64,000 bases of DNA from Sphingomonas sp. SUN039. Its GTDB lineage: Bacteria; Pseudomonadota; Alphaproteobacteria; Sphingomonadales; Sphingomonadaceae. Where the stretch lies: assembly GCF_024758725.1 (NCBI RefSeq), contig NZ_CP096972.1:1098001-1162000 (forward strand), in the 5' to 3' direction. Under the pieces are notes generated by a model that searched no databases, had not been told where the DNA came from, and worked only from the letters and a program-made list of their open reading frames with translations. The translations under genes and the position numbers were made by a program. The stretch's first letter is position 1. The number at the start of each line of letters is the position of its first letter. This document shows positions 9,531 through 21,774 of the stretch, piece after piece.

Positions 9531-10460
9531 TCACAGTTTCTCCGTCAACTCCGGCACGATCTTGAACAGATCCCCAACCAGGCCGATGTCCGCGACCTGA
9601 AAAATCGGCGCGTCCTCGTCCTTGTTGATCGCGATGATCGTCTTGCTGTCCTTCATGCCCGCAAGGTGCTGGATCGCGCCCGAGATGCCGACGGCGATAT
9701 AGACCTCGGGGGCGACGATCTTGCCGGTCTGGCCGACCTGATAGTCGTTGGGGACATAGCCCGCATCGACTGCCGCGCGGCTCGCACCGACGCCCGCGCC
9801 GAGTTTATCGGCGAGCGGTTCGATTAGGCTGTGGAAGTTCTCGCTGTTCTGCAGCGCGCGACCGCCCGAGACGATAATCTTGGCGCTGGCCAGTTCGGGG
9901 CGGTCGGACTTCGACAGCTCGGCGCCCACGAAGCTCGACAGCCCCTTGTCACCGGTCGAGGCGACCGCCTCGACCGTGCCGCTGCCGCCGCTGCGTTCGG
10001 CCTTCGCGAACGAGGTGCCGCGCACGGTGATGACTTTCTTCGCGTCGCTCGACTGGACGGTCGCGATGGCGTTGCCCGCGTACGTGGGGCGCGTGAAGGT
10101 ATCGGCACTTTCGACCGACAGGATTTCGCTGATCTGCATCACGTCGAGCAGGGCGGCCACGCGGGGCGCGATGTTCTTGCCATTGGCCGTGGCGGGCGCG
10201 ACGAAGGCGTCGTGATGGCCCATCAGTTCGACGATCAGAGGAGCCACGTTTTCGGCGAGTGCATGGTCGAACGCGGCATCGTCGGCGACATGCACCTTGC
10301 CCACGCCCGCGATCCTGGCGGCGTCGGCGGCAACGCCGTCGATACCCTTGCCCGCGACGATCAGATGGACTTCGCCCAGTTGCGACGCGGCGGTTATCGC
10401 CGACAATGTGGCGTCCTTGATGCCCGCGGCATCATATTCAACCCAGACCAAGGTCTTCAT
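9531..10460 (-). CDS. etfA: Electron transfer flavoprotein alpha subunit
   Basis: A 309-residue protein opening [18 protein letters not shown]. Its C-terminal FAD-binding domain has the [29 protein letters not shown] stretch typical of EtfA (shown by [11 protein letters not shown] and [10 protein letters not shown]). With EtfB it accepts electrons from acyl-CoA dehydrogenases and passes them to ETF-ubiquinone oxidoreductase. It overlaps etfB by 4 bases. Four acyl-CoA dehydrogenase genes lie in this window and are natural donors. Confidence 0.95.
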   Translation of the reverse strand: MKTLVWVEYDAAGIKDATLSAITAASQLGEVHLIVAGKGIDGVAADAARIAGVGKVHVADDAAFDHALAENVAPLIVELMGHHDAFVAPATANGKNIAPRVAALLDVMQISEILSVESADTFTRPTYAGNAIATVQSSDAKKVITVRGTSFAKAERSGGSGTVEAVASTGDKGLSSFVGAELSKSDRPELASAKIIVSGGRALQNSENFHSLIEPLADKLGAGVGASRAAVDAGYVPNDYQVGQTGKIVAPEVYIAVGISGAIQHLAGMKDSKTIIAINKDEDAPIFQVADIGLVGDLFKIVPELTEKL

Positions 10461-11206
10461 GCTGCGACTCCCATGTCCTTGAGTTTGGCGACCAGCGCAT
10501 CGACGTCGGCGACCTTGATCCCGGCGGTGCGCTTGGGCGGTTCGACGACCTTCAGCGTCGTCAGGCGCGGTGCGACATCCACGCCGTAATCGGCCGGTGT
10601 CTTCTGCGCCATTAGTTTGGACTTGGCCTTCATGATGTTGGGCAGCGACGCGTAGCGCGGCTCATTCAGGCGCAGGTCGGTGGTGACAATGGCAGGGGTC
10701 GCCAGCTTGACGGTTTCAAGCCCGCCATCGACCTCGCGGGTGACGGTCACGCTGTCGCCTTCGACGACAACCGCGCTCGCAAACGTGCCCTGCGGACGGC
10801 CCGTCAGCGCGGCAAGCATCTGGCCGACCTGGTTCGAATCGTCATCGATTGCTTGCTTGCCGAGGATGACGAGGCCGGGAGCTTCCTCCTCGACGACCTT
10901 CGCAAGCAGCTTGGCCACGCCCAGCGGCTCGACTTCGGTTTCGCTGACGATCAGGATCGCGCGATCGGCACCCATGGCGAGCGCGGTGCGCAGCGTTTCC
11001 TGCGACTTCTGTTCGCCGATGCTGACGGCGATGATTTCGGTCGCGACGCCCTTTTCCTTCAGGCGAATGGCTTCCTCGACCGCGATCTCGTCGAACGGGT
11101 TCATGCTCATCTTGACGTTGGCCAGATCGACACCGCTGCCGTCCGCCTTCACGCGGGGCTTCACGTTATAGTCGATGACCCGTTTCACGGGGACGAGGAT
11201 TTTCAT
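10457..11206 (-). CDS. etfB: Electron transfer flavoprotein beta subunit
   Basis: A 249-residue protein opening [20 protein letters not shown] with the EtfB signature [21 protein letters not shown] and the AMP-binding [18 protein letters not shown] region. The ATG at 11206 is certain because it matches the family start and gives a 4-base ATGA overlap with bioB; the longer open frame is an artefact. It is translationally coupled on both sides (bioB upstream, etfA downstream). Confidence 0.96.
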   Translation of the reverse strand: MKILVPVKRVIDYNVKPRVKADGSGVDLANVKMSMNPFDEIAVEEAIRLKEKGVATEIIAVSIGEQKSQETLRTALAMGADRAILIVSETEVEPLGVAKLLAKVVEEEAPGLVILGKQAIDDDSNQVGQMLAALTGRPQGTFASAVVVEGDSVTVTREVDGGLETVKLATPAIVTTDLRLNEPRYASLPNIMKAKSKLMAQKTPADYGVDVAPRLTTLKVVEPPKRTAGIKVADVDALVAKLKDMGVAA

Positions 11207-12209
11207 TCGCTTTCTCCGCTTCCGATCTTGATTGATGCACGCATCGGTTCTTCCGCCACCATCGGCTTCAGCCCTAGTTTCGCGAACAGCGCCGCGTCCG
11301 CGCCGCCGCCTGCATTGCCGGTGGTCAGCAGCTTGTCGCCGGTAAAGATCGAATTCGCACCCGCCATGAAACACAAGGCTTGCGTCGCCTCGCTCACGCT
11401 TTCGCGGCCCGCGCTCAGGCGGACCATGCTGCGCGGCATGGTGATCCGCGCGACGGCGACGGTGCGGACGAATTCGATGTCGTCGATCTTCGCCAGCGGC
11501 GTGTCGGCGAGCATGTTGCCCAGCACTGTGCCCTTGACCGGGACCAGCGCGTTGACCGGCACGCTTTCGGGATGCTGCGGCAGGGTGGCGAGCGCGTGGA
11601 CGAAACCCACCCGGTCGGCCCGCGTCTCGCCCATGCCGACGATGCCGCCGCAGCACACGCTGATCCCCGCGGCGCGGACTTCGCTCAGCGTGTCGAGGCG
11701 TTCCTGAAAAGTGCGCGTGGTGATGACGTTGCCGTAATTTTCGGGCGAGGTGTCGATGTTATGGTTGTAGTAATCGAGGCCCGCCTCGGCCAGCCGCCGC
11801 GCCTGATCGGCGGTCAGCATGCCGAGCGTCATGCAGGTTTCCAGCCCCATCGCGCGAACGCCGGACACCATCTCCACAATGGCGTCCATGTCGCGGTCCT
11901 TGGGCTCGCGCCACGCGGCGCCCATGCAGAAGCGCTGGCTGCCCGCGGCCTTCGCCTCGGCGGCGCTGGCGAGGACGGCGGTCACGTCCATCAGCTTGTC
12001 GGCCTTAAGCCCGCTGTCCGCCTTCACGCTTTGCGAGCAATAGCCGCAATCCTCGGGACAGCCGCCGGTCTTGATCGAGAGCAGCGTGCAAAGTTGAACC
12101 TCGCCCGGCGCATGGTGCTGGCGGTGAACAGTTTGCGCGCGGAACATGAGATCGTCGAAGGGCAAGTCGAACAACGCGGCAACGTCGGCACGGGTCCAGT
12201 CGGTGCGTG

Positions 12210-12213
<4 letters not shown>
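11203..12213 (-). CDS. bioB: Biotin synthase
   Basis: A 336-residue radical-SAM enzyme. The cluster-binding cysteines are Cys52, Cys56 and Cys59 in [13 protein letters not shown]. Further BioB blocks are visible: [43 protein letters not shown] (part shown as YYNHNIDTS), and SAGRESVSE. It inserts sulfur into dethiobiotin. It is locked between the methylmalonyl-CoA mutase and etfB by 4-base overlaps on both sides, away from any bioADF genes. Co-expression with the biotin enzyme PccAB is a plausible reason. Confidence 0.95.
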
Positions 12214-14354
<2,141 letters not shown>

Positions 14355-14365
14355 GAGGCATGTCC

Positions 14366-15886
14366 CTAAAGCGGAATATTATCATGCTTCTTCCACGGAT
14401 TCTCGAGGTTCTTGTTCCGCAGTTTGCGCAGCCCCAGCGCCACCCGTCGCCGGGTCGAGTGCGGCATGATGACCTCGTCGATAAATCCCTTGCTCGCCGC
14501 CACGAACGGGTTGGCGAACCGCGCCTCGTACTCCGCCGTGCGCTCGGCGATCTCCTCAGTGGTTTTGCCCCGGAAGATGATCTCGACCGCACCCTTCGCA
14601 CCCATCACCGCGATCTCGGCGGTCGGCCAGGCGTAGTTGAGGTCGCCGCGCAAGTGCTTCGACGCCATGACGTCGTATGCCCCGCCATAGGCCTTGCGCG
14701 TGATGACGGTGATCTTCGGCACGGTCGCCTCGGCATAGGCGAACAACAGTTTCGCGCCGTGCTTGATGATGCCGCTGTGCTCCTGCGCGACGCCCGGCAG
14801 GAAGCCCGGCACGTCCACGAAAGTCACGATCGGAATGTCGAACGCATCGCAGAACCGCACGAAGCGCGCGGCCTTTTTCGACGAGTTGATATCGAGGCAC
14901 CCGGCCAGCACCATCGGCTGATTGGCGACCACGCCCACGGTGCGCCCCTCGATCCGCGCAAATCCGATCAGGATGTTGCCCGCATGCGCAGGTTGCAGCT
15001 CGAAGAAGTCACCCTCGTCGACCGTCTTCCGGATGACTTCGTGCATGTCGTACGGCTGGGCGGCGCTGTCGGGGATGATCGTATCCAGCGACGGCTCGAT
15101 CCGGTCCCAATCGTCCGCCGTCGGGCGTTCGGGCACCGGCGCGCGGTTGTTCTCCGGCAAAAAGTCCACGAAGTCGCGGGCCGCGAGCAGCGCCTCGATA
15201 TCGTTGTCGAAGGCATTGTCGGCCACGCCCGACTTGGTCGTGTGCGTCACGGCTCCGCCCAGTGCCTCTTGGGTGACAACCTCGTTCGTCACCGTCTTCA
15301 CGACGTCAGGACCGGTCACGAACATGTAACTCGAGTCTTTCACCATGAAGATGAAGTCGGTCATCGCCGGCGAATAGACCGCGCCGCCCGCGCATGGCCC
15401 CATGATAAGACTCAATTGCGGCACGACGCCGCTCGCGAGCACGTTGCGCTGGAACACTTCGGCATAGCCGCCGAGGCTGGCCACGCCCTCCTGAATGCGG
15501 GCGCCGCCGCTGTCGTTCAGGCCGATGACCGGCGCGCCGACTTTCATCGCCATGTCCATCACCTTGCAGATTTTCTGCGCGTGGCGTTCGGACAAGCTGC
15601 CGCCGAATACGGTGAAGTCCTGCGAGAAGACGAACACCAGACGGCCGTTCACCGTGCCCGACCCCGTCACGACGCCATCGCCGGAAAATTTCTGCTCGCC
15701 CATGCCGAAGTCGGCGCAATTGTGCTCGACGAACATGTCGAGTTCCTCGAACGACCCCTCGTCGAGCAGCACGTCCAATCGTTCGCGCGCGGTCAGGCGA
15801 CCCTTGGCGTGCTGCGCGTCGATGCGCTTCTGCCCGCCGCCCATACGTGCGGCATCGCGCCGCCGTTCCAGGTCCGCTAAATGCAA
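14366..15886 (-). CDS. pccB: Propionyl-CoA carboxylase beta subunit
   Basis: About 506 residues; a carboxyltransferase of the acyl-CoA carboxylase beta family. Typical blocks are [51 protein letters not shown] and the C-terminal [20 protein letters not shown] (in part). It transfers CO2 from carboxybiotin on PccA to propionyl-CoA. No ATG exists in frame near the conserved N-terminus; a TTG at 15886, just before HLADLERR, is the best-placed start, with GGGA about 10 bases upstream. The open frame runs to 16096, so the start is uncertain. It heads the 8-gene minus-strand run. Confidence 0.9.
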   Translation of the reverse strand: MHLADLERRRDAARMGGGQKRIDAQHAKGRLTARERLDVLLDEGSFEELDMFVEHNCADFGMGEQKFSGDGVVTGSGTVNGRLVFVFSQDFTVFGGSLSERHAQKICKVMDMAMKVGAPVIGLNDSGGARIQEGVASLGGYAEVFQRNVLASGVVPQLSLIMGPCAGGAVYSPAMTDFIFMVKDSSYMFVTGPDVVKTVTNEVVTQEALGGAVTHTTKSGVADNAFDNDIEALLAARDFVDFLPENNRAPVPERPTADDWDRIEPSLDTIIPDSAAQPYDMHEVIRKTVDEGDFFELQPAHAGNILIGFARIEGRTVGVVANQPMVLAGCLDINSSKKAARFVRFCDAFDIPIVTFVDVPGFLPGVAQEHSGIIKHGAKLLFAYAEATVPKITVITRKAYGGAYDVMASKHLRGDLNYAWPTAEIAVMGAKGAVEIIFRGKTTEEIAERTAEYEARFANPFVAASKGFIDEVIMPHSTRRRVALGLRKLRNKNLENPWKKHDNIPL

Positions 15887-15950
15887 AATCAGATTTTCCC
15901 GAATTTCATGAACCGAGCCACAACCGATGCGTTGGCGGCCCCGGTTCAGC

Positions 15951-16130
15951 CTATCTGGCTGTGAATTTCCTTGGCGTCGCGGCCGCGACTTCGACCGAAG
16001 ACCCGTGCTCATTGATCGGGTGACCACAAATGCAGTCAATCGAAACAAAGTCGGGCCGAAAATTGTCGCAGGGCTTCCCGCCCAGCGATCGGGCATCCGC
16101 TGACATCTTTGCTACCCAATCGACTTTCAT
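15951..16130 (-). CDS. Small Cys/His-rich protein, putative zinc-binding
   Basis: A 59-residue open frame, preceded by GGAAGGA about 9 bases before the ATG at 16130 (another ATG lies at 16139). The centre has a spaced Cys/His pattern, [20 protein letters not shown], followed by EH, that could bind one zinc. It overlaps only the non-homologous 5' extension of pccB. Function unknown; the motif style recalls small CGH-x-x-x-EH proteins of alphaproteobacteria. It may equally be a chance frame. Confidence 0.4.
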   Translation of the reverse strand: MKVDWVAKMSADARSLGGKPCDNFRPDFVSIDCICGHPINEHGSSVEVAAATPRKFTAR

Positions 16131-16278
16131 CCCCGCCATTCCTTCCCAGATCGGCCTGCCTGACCGCGAAGCGGGCCCGCTCTCACGTCGCTAAATCCGA
16201 CGGCAGAAACTGGCCCGCCCGACCAATACATAATGAATCGCTAGAGATGCAATCTATTTAATAAGCGGCCCGCAGGCG

Positions 16279-17823
16279 TCATTCGACATAGCGCGCGCGA
16301 AGGGCCTTTTTGTCTGGCTTACCGAGGGGCGACAGCGGAATGACGTCAACGAAATCGACGCTTTTCGGCGCCTGCACCGATCCCTTGCGATCACGGACGA
16401 GGGCGATCAACTCTTCGGGCGTGACGCTCTGCTCGGGGTCGATCACGACCACGGCCTTTACCGTCTCACCCCATCTTGGATCGGGGATCCCGATGACGGC
16501 CGCCTGACGCACGGCGGGATGGCTGACAAGGACATCTTCGACCTCGCGCGCGAATACGTTGAAGCCGCCTGTCACGATCATGTCCTTCTTGCGATCGACG
16601 ATCCGAAGGAAACCGTCGTCGCTGCGGATCGCAACATCGCCGGTGTGCAGCCAGCCATTCGCGAAAGCCACGTCGGTTTCCTCGGGCTTGTTGAGATAGC
16701 CCTTCATCAGCAGCGGCCCCTGCACGCAGATTTCTCCGGGCTCTCCGTCGGCGACTTCGAGCATCGCGTCGTCCATCAGCGCGACCCGAACCCAGGGCGT
16801 CGGCCTCCCGCAGGACGCGAGGCGCAGCGGGTCACCGACCAGATGTTCATCGCGACGCAGTAGCGTGACCGACATCGGGGCCTCGGCCTGGCCATAGAAT
16901 TGAAAGAAGATCGGCCCGAGCTTGCCGATCGCGTCCTTCAGCCGCGCCGCCGGAAAGGCCGACGCTCCGTAAAAGACGATTTCGAGGCTCGAGAGATCGA
17001 ATTCGCCGAAGCGCGGATGATCGATCAGCGCCAGCACCATCGTTGGCACCATCAGCACCGAAGTGATCCGGTGCAGTTCGATCGCCTCCATGACACGAAC
17101 GGGGTCGAAACCGGGCAGGACCACCATCGACCCGCCCTTCATCAGGATTGCCGTAAGCACGGCTGCCCCGGCATGGCTCAGGGGCGCACAAATCAGATGG
17201 CGGATCTGGGCGGGCCATTCCCATTCTGTCAGCTGGATCAGCGCCGACGTCACGATGCCGCGATGCGAAATCATGATCCCCTTGGGCTTGCCGGTCGTGC
17301 CGCCCGAATAGGCGATCCGCGCCAAAGCCTCGGGATCGGCGGTCGGGGCAACGAGCACATGAGCCTCAAAGGCGGCTGCCATGCGGTCGAGCGATTCGGC
17401 GCCCTCCCCGCCCAGCGCGACGACGTGACGCAGACTGGGTGCCCGTTCTTTCAGCGCGATGGCGACATCCTCATAATGATCGCCGTCGTAGATGAGCAGG
17501 TCGATCGCGGCATCGTCGAGAACATAGAGGTAGTCCTCAAGCGCGCCCATTGGGTGAAGCGCCGTCGCGACAACACCGGCAAATGACAGCGCCGTCATGA
17601 CGCCCGGCACTTCGATCCGGTTGCGCGCAAGCACGGCCGCGCGCGCGGGGCGCGGCGACATCGCCTCGAAGACCTGCTGGCATCTGCTGACCGAGTCGCG
17701 CAGCGCGCCTGCCGTCAGCCTGGTTCCGTCGGCCAGCATCAGGACCGTGCGGTCCAGATCGCGGTTCAGGGCGTGGGCCAGCAAGTCGGTGCCGAGCACC
17801 GATCGAAACAATTCTGGAGCCAT
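16279..17823 (-). CDS. AMP-forming acyl-CoA synthetase
   Basis: A 514-residue ANL-superfamily enzyme that activates a carboxylic acid with ATP and CoA. Visible motifs are the phosphate loop AYSGGTTGKPKG, the adenine-binding FYGQAEAP, the hinge region TGDVAIRSDDGFLRIVDRKKD and the C-terminal lysine motif PLGKPDKKALRARY. Start ATG 17823 has AGGA 6 bases upstream. It is divergent from the TonB receptor at 18078 and shares its 254-base control region, which suggests it activates what the receptor imports. Acid specificity cannot be read from sequence. Confidence 0.9.
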   Translation of the reverse strand: MAPELFRSVLGTDLLAHALNRDLDRTVLMLADGTRLTAGALRDSVSRCQQVFEAMSPRPARAAVLARNRIEVPGVMTALSFAGVVATALHPMGALEDYLYVLDDAAIDLLIYDGDHYEDVAIALKERAPSLRHVVALGGEGAESLDRMAAAFEAHVLVAPTADPEALARIAYSGGTTGKPKGIMISHRGIVTSALIQLTEWEWPAQIRHLICAPLSHAGAAVLTAILMKGGSMVVLPGFDPVRVMEAIELHRITSVLMVPTMVLALIDHPRFGEFDLSSLEIVFYGASAFPAARLKDAIGKLGPIFFQFYGQAEAPMSVTLLRRDEHLVGDPLRLASCGRPTPWVRVALMDDAMLEVADGEPGEICVQGPLLMKGYLNKPEETDVAFANGWLHTGDVAIRSDDGFLRIVDRKKDMIVTGGFNVFAREVEDVLVSHPAVRQAAVIGIPDPRWGETVKAVVVIDPEQSVTPEELIALVRDRKGSVQAPKSVDFVDVIPLSPLGKPDKKALRARYVE

Positions 17824-17860
17824 CCTTGATCCTCACCGATACACCCTGTCGGGCAATTTT

Positions 17861-17883
17861 ATGCATAGCTACATGTGCATTAT
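17861..17883 (-). promoter_or_regulatory. TGCACAT-type shared motif, site 1
   Basis: On the minus strand a 23-base element contains TGCACAT, five bases (GTAGC), then TATGCAT. It matches the site at 45223-45245 at 21 of 23 positions. It lies 38 bases upstream of the CoA-ligase start. Confidence 0.6.
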
Positions 17884-17945
17884 TTTCAAGCGTGTCAGCC
17901 CGGGTAACACCTTTGATGCCGCAACACATGCTCATCCCCAAAACG

Positions 17946-17964
17946 CAATGCAACACGTGCATTG
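17946..17964. promoter_or_regulatory. Palindromic operator-like site CAATGCA-N5-TGCATTG
   Basis: Perfect 7-base arms around the 5-base spacer ACACG, in the middle of the divergent CoA-ligase/TonB-receptor region. The right part CAACACGTGCATTG differs at only two positions from CAACACGGCCATTG at 40526-40539. Confidence 0.6.
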
Positions 17965-17971
17965 AATCTTA

Positions 17972-18000
17972 TTGCACATCGCTTGTGTCTTTAATATGCT
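17972..18000 (+). promoter_or_regulatory. Probable promoter of the TonB receptor gene
   Basis: TTGCAC, a 17-base spacer and TATGCT form a sigma70-like pair about 78 bases before the receptor ATG. The -35 box is embedded in a TGCACAT half-site (17973-17979), so the shared regulator could act directly on RNA polymerase access. Confidence 0.45.
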
Positions 18001-18077
18001 CCAAGAAGTCGGCCGTCAGAGCCGAGCTGAGCGCTAAATTCTGCCTAGAAGTATAAATTCGGGATGAGGAGCGTGGG

Positions 18078-20363
18078 ATGTCGAGATATTATATGGGTCG
18101 AGCCCTATCGACGGTGTTGCGGGTTGGCGGTGCTCTGTCTGCCCTGACGGCGGGCGTCGCTTATGCCCAGACGGCCACTGCGCCACCGCAGGCCGATACT
18201 CAGGGCGCCGATGCAGTCGGTGCCGGGGACATTATCGTCACCGCCCAGCGCCGCGCAGAGCGGCTCGAGGATGTGCCCGTCGCTATTGTGGCGCTGACGG
18301 GCGACACGCTGGCAAAATCAGGGGTCCAGCACATGACCGATCTCGGTCAGGTGGCCACTAGCGTCCAGATCAACCGCGCGGGCGCGTTCACCCAACCGGC
18401 GATCCGCGGTATTACGACGCTGACACTCGGCTTCGGGTTCGAGAACAATGTCGCGGTCTATGTCGATGGTTTTTACCAACCCGATATGGTGACGATCAAC
18501 GGAGACTTTGCGAATTTGGCCAGTGTTCAGGTTCTCAAGGGGCCGCAAGGCACCTTGTATGGACGCAACGCGACGGGCGGCGCGATTGTTATCGACACGC
18601 TGGCCCCGGCGAAGGAGTTTACTGCAAGTGGCCAGGCATCCTATGGGCGCTTCAACGATTTGCGGCTGCAGGGCTATGTCTCGGGTCCGCTCGGCGACAA
18701 GATCGCACTGGGCCTGGCCGCCTATTACCGCACGAGCGACGGGTATATTCGCGACATCGGGGCCGATCCGTTGTCGGCAGCCGACGACACCAACGCCGCG
18801 CCGCAGAAAAATTTGTCGCTCCGGGCGAAATTGCTGCTGACACCGACCGACAACCTCAGCGTCACGCTCGGCTTGAATCACGGCTTCGTCGAAGACTCGC
18901 GCGGGCTCCTCTATACGATCAATGCGTTTCCCGCATCGTTCATTCCCACCCCGCCCGCACGCGCGACGCTCCGCGACACGGCATCGCCCACTATTCCGGC
19001 CGATGCCAAAGCGCGCGCAACCGAAGCCACAGCCAAGATCGTGCTCGAAACAGGCATCGGCACGCTCACATCGTACACGGGTTATGCCACGCGCCTGAGC
19101 CATTCGACGTTCGATTTTGACGCCAGCAAACCGGTCATAACGCAGTCGGTATCGAACAACATCCGCGAATATACGGTTCAGCAGACGCTCGACTATAGCA
19201 TCAAGGCGATCGATCGCCTCGACCTGATCGTCGGCGCTTTTTTCTATGACGACAAGCTGCGCGTGGACGGGGGCGAGAGCTATGCCGGCTCCGTCACGCC
19301 TGCCGGGCTTCAGCGCAGCCAGTTCATCCGCCTGACATCACGGTCCTATGCGTTTTACATCGACGGCACATGGCACATCTCCGACCGCCTGTTTCTCACC
19401 GGCGGTCTGCGCTACAGCAACGAAAAGCGCGGCATCAGCTATTATGAGGTGCCGGGGACGGTAACCGCCATTGCTCCGCCAGCCAGCAACTCGGCCACGT
19501 TCAGTTCGGTAACGCCGCGGGCCGTGCTGCGCTACGAAATCGCACCGCGAACGAACATTTATGCGTCCTATTCGGAAGGGTTCCGGGCGGGGGTTTTCAA
19601 CACGACGGTGCTACCCAACCCTGGACTTGTGATCCCGATCAACCCCGAAAAGCTGCGTGCTTTCGAGCTTGGGTTCAAAACGGCGTCACCGACCTGGCGT
19701 CTGGATGCCGCCATCTATTATTATGACTTCCGCGATTTGCAGGTCGGCGTTTCCATCCCCAACCCGATCGTTCCCAACAGCGTCGTCCAGCTGATCAGCA
19801 ACGCCAAAAAGGCCGAGAGTTACGGCGCCGAAGCACAAGTCACCTACACCCCGACGCCGCAGCTCAGCGTCCGCGCCGGTGCTTCGTATATCCACGCACG
19901 CTACACCGACTTTTCCAACGCGACGGGCACCGGATTCAACGCCACGACCGGTCTCAACGTCACCGGTCAGGTCCAGAACTGGACAGGGCAGCAAATGGCC
20001 CGCGCGCCATCGTTTACCGCAAATCTGGGGTTCAATTACGAGACCGATCTGGCGGGTGGCAAACTGGCACTGTCGGCGAACGGAAGCTACACGTCATCCT
20101 ACGTTGTCGCCAATCCATCCTTATATGGGCTGCTCGCGAACCCTGCGCTCGCCAATACGCAACGCTATCGCCAGGACGGCTATGCATTGCTGAACGCGCA
20201 GGTGAACTGGACCGATCCGAGCGGGCATTACACTTTCGGCGTCTACGGCGATAACATCACCAATACGCGCTATAATTTCGTCCTGTCGGGCGGCGCGTTC
20301 GGCGATTACTCGCAAGGTAACGAGCCCGCGACCTATGGCGTGCGCGCAGGGTTCAAGTTTTAG
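18078..20363 (+). CDS. TonB-dependent outer-membrane receptor
   Basis: A 761-residue receptor. It has a signal peptide (about residues 1-30, ending AGVAYAQ), a TonB-box-like DIIVTAQRRAERL, a plug domain (QVLKGPQGTLYGRNATGGAI at about 150-175) and a 22-strand-type barrel ending YGVRAGFKF with a terminal aromatic. GAGGAG lies 6 bases before the ATG. Such receptors import siderophores, vitamins, sugars or hydrophobic organic compounds; the catabolic neighbours favour an organic growth substrate. It is divergent from a CoA ligase, and its 3' end overlaps the convergent SDR gene by 11 bases. Confidence 0.93.
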   Translation: MSRYYMGRALSTVLRVGGALSALTAGVAYAQTATAPPQADTQGADAVGAGDIIVTAQRRAERLEDVPVAIVALTGDTLAKSGVQHMTDLGQVATSVQINRAGAFTQPAIRGITTLTLGFGFENNVAVYVDGFYQPDMVTINGDFANLASVQVLKGPQGTLYGRNATGGAIVIDTLAPAKEFTASGQASYGRFNDLRLQGYVSGPLGDKIALGLAAYYRTSDGYIRDIGADPLSAADDTNAAPQKNLSLRAKLLLTPTDNLSVTLGLNHGFVEDSRGLLYTINAFPASFIPTPPARATLRDTASPTIPADAKARATEATAKIVLETGIGTLTSYTGYATRLSHSTFDFDASKPVITQSVSNNIREYTVQQTLDYSIKAIDRLDLIVGAFFYDDKLRVDGGESYAGSVTPAGLQRSQFIRLTSRSYAFYIDGTWHISDRLFLTGGLRYSNEKRGISYYEVPGTVTAIAPPASNSATFSSVTPRAVLRYEIAPRTNIYASYSEGFRAGVFNTTVLPNPGLVIPINPEKLRAFELGFKTASPTWRLDAAIYYYDFRDLQVGVSIPNPIVPNSVVQLISNAKKAESYGAEAQVTYTPTPQLSVRAGASYIHARYTDFSNATGTGFNATTGLNVTGQVQNWTGQQMARAPSFTANLGFNYETDLAGGKLALSANGSYTSSYVVANPSLYGLLANPALANTQRYRQDGYALLNAQVNWTDPSGHYTFGVYGDNITNTRYNFVLSGGAFGDYSQGNEPATYGVRAGFKF

Positions 20364-21126
20364 CGTCGCGCAGTCTCTGGCGAAGCGGGATGTTGGGCTG
20401 GCCGGTGTGCGCGGTCACACCCCCGTCGGCCGTGAGGATCGATCCAGTCATATAGGCGGCGTCGTCCGACGCGAGAAAGGCGACGACGCTGGCCATCTCT
20501 TGGGGCGTGCCCGGGCGCCCAAGCGGGATCGGCGTCAGCCAGGCAGCGCGTCCCTCTTCGGTCGCCAGTGTTGCGCCGATGATCGCGGTTTCGATCAGCC
20601 CCGGACATAATGCGTTTACCCGGATGCCGTCGCGCGCGCAGTCCAGAGCCAAGGAACGTGTATAGTTGATCACCGCGCCCTTGGACGCATTATACGCGCC
20701 CATGCCATAATCGCCGACGAGGCCCGAGATCGACGCGATGTTGACGATCGCCCCGCCCTGCCCCCGCATCGCCGGAATGGCAGCGCGGCAGAACAAATAG
20801 ACCGACCGGATATTGACTGCGAAAACCCGGTCCCAGAGTTCCTCTGCCATGTCAGCGGTTTCGGCAAGCGCGCCTATCCCGGCGTTGTTGACCAGCACAT
20901 CGAGACGGCCCCAAGCCGCGAGCGCTGCCGCCACGGCAGCCGGCACATCGGCGGCGATGGCCACGTCGGTGCGTACGAAGCGCACGGCATCATGCAGCGT
21001 TGCCGGCGGCGCAAGGTCGGCAATGATGACCTTCGCGCCTTCGGCAACCAGCCGCGCCACAATCGCCGCGCCGATGCCGTTCGAGCCGCCGGTGACGATG
21101 GCCACCTTGTCATGGAATCTGTTCAT
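20353..21126 (-). CDS. Short-chain dehydrogenase/reductase
   Basis: A 257-residue classical SDR. Nucleotide-binding TGGSNGIGAA is at about residues 12-21, NNAG at about 85, the active-site pair YNASK near 150 and the CPG loop near 180. It would interconvert a hydroxyl and a ketone with NAD(P)H. The ATG at 21126 is chosen because homologues begin a few residues before the Rossmann motif; the frame to 21402 has no homology. It is divergent from the NTF2-like gene, with a palindromic site between them. Confidence 0.9.
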   Translation of the reverse strand: MNRFHDKVAIVTGGSNGIGAAIVARLVAEGAKVIIADLAPPATLHDAVRFVRTDVAIAADVPAAVAAALAAWGRLDVLVNNAGIGALAETADMAEELWDRVFAVNIRSVYLFCRAAIPAMRGQGGAIVNIASISGLVGDYGMGAYNASKGAVINYTRSLALDCARDGIRVNALCPGLIETAIIGATLATEEGRAAWLTPIPLGRPGTPQEMASVVAFLASDDAAYMTGSILTADGGVTAHTGQPNIPLRQRLRDAKT

Positions 21127-21177
21127 GTCCGTTCCTTGCACCCTCACGCAGTGACTGGCCAGTCGCATGATTATCGT

Positions 21178-21195
21178 CAATGCGCTTGTGCATTG
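21178..21195. promoter_or_regulatory. Palindromic operator-like site CAATGC-N6-GCATTG
   Basis: Perfect 6-base arms with spacer GCTTGT, between the divergent SDR and NTF2-like genes. Same arms as the site at 17946 but one base shorter in the spacer. Confidence 0.5.
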
Positions 21196-21241
21196 TCGTT
21201 TTTCAGCATAGCAAAAACACAGCAAATCCGAGGATGCATGC

Positions 21242-21622
21242 ATGACCGAAAGCCTTGCCGCGGCAGTCCGCGCGGCCGAGCAACAGCGCTGCGCCGCCAT
21301 GCTCGCCAATGACGCAGCAGTGCTCGACGCAATCCTCGATCCGCGGCTGCAATTCGCGCATGCGACGGGGGTGGTCGATGACAAGCGGACGTATCTGACC
21401 AAGATGGCCGGAGGGCGGATCGTCTACATCGGCATCGACTGGACGGAGCAAGTCGTCACCGAACTCGCGCCCGACGTCGCTTTGCTTACCGGAGGGATGG
21501 CCACGAATGTTTCCGTCGAGGGTGCTGCCAAGGCGCTCAGGAACCGCGTCATGAGCGTCTGGGGCCGGACCGATGGGATGTGGCGGTTGGTGGCATTCCA
21601 ATCGACGCCGATCGCGGGATGA
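21242..21622 (+). CDS. NTF2-like (DUF4440-type) protein
   Basis: A 126-residue protein of SnoaL/NTF2-like architecture: an N-terminal helix pair (AAAVRAAEQQRCAAMLANDAA), then the strand-rich LDAILDPRLQFAHATGVVDDK and a C-terminal MSVWGRTDGMWRLVAFQST (shown in part). Members range from isomerases and dehydratases to plain binding proteins, so the role here is unassigned. It is first in a plus-strand run with a TIM-barrel enzyme, enoyl-CoA hydratase and MsrB. Confidence 0.75.
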   Translation: MTESLAAAVRAAEQQRCAAMLANDAAVLDAILDPRLQFAHATGVVDDKRTYLTKMAGGRIVYIGIDWTEQVVTELAPDVALLTGGMATNVSVEGAAKALRNRVMSVWGRTDGMWRLVAFQSTPIAG

Positions 21623-21633
21623 GGAGCAGACAT

Positions 21634-21726
21634 ATGCACATGAAGGTCTGCGGTTCTGGGGTGCGTTTTGCGGCTGTTTTCCAGGTCACGTCGGAGGTTA
21701 TCCCGAATGCACCGGTTTCACCGTAG
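21634..21726 (+). CDS. Possible 30-residue ORF or gene remnant
   Basis: ATG at 21634 follows a strong GAGGAG with 7-base spacing, but the frame closes after 30 codons (MHMKVCGSGVRFAAVF...). A neighbouring frame stays open for longer across the same bases. This could be a short leader peptide or the stub of a decayed gene filling the otherwise empty 152 bases between the NTF2-like and TIM-barrel genes. No family is recognised. Confidence 0.25.
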   Translation: MHMKVCGSGVRFAAVFQVTSEVIPNAPVSP

Positions 21727-21774
21727 TGGAACCGTTACGCGAAGCAGATATCAGCCCGATGCGTCGCTAAGGCG

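Noticed and set aside
14360-15880. 506-codon plus-strand frame opposite pccB
   Set aside because: Same antisense-frame effect; no domain recognisable, and pccB is well conserved.
14366-16096. 576-residue version of pccB
   Set aside because: The first 70 residues resemble nothing in the family and overlap a possible small gene; the conserved N-terminus begins near 15886.
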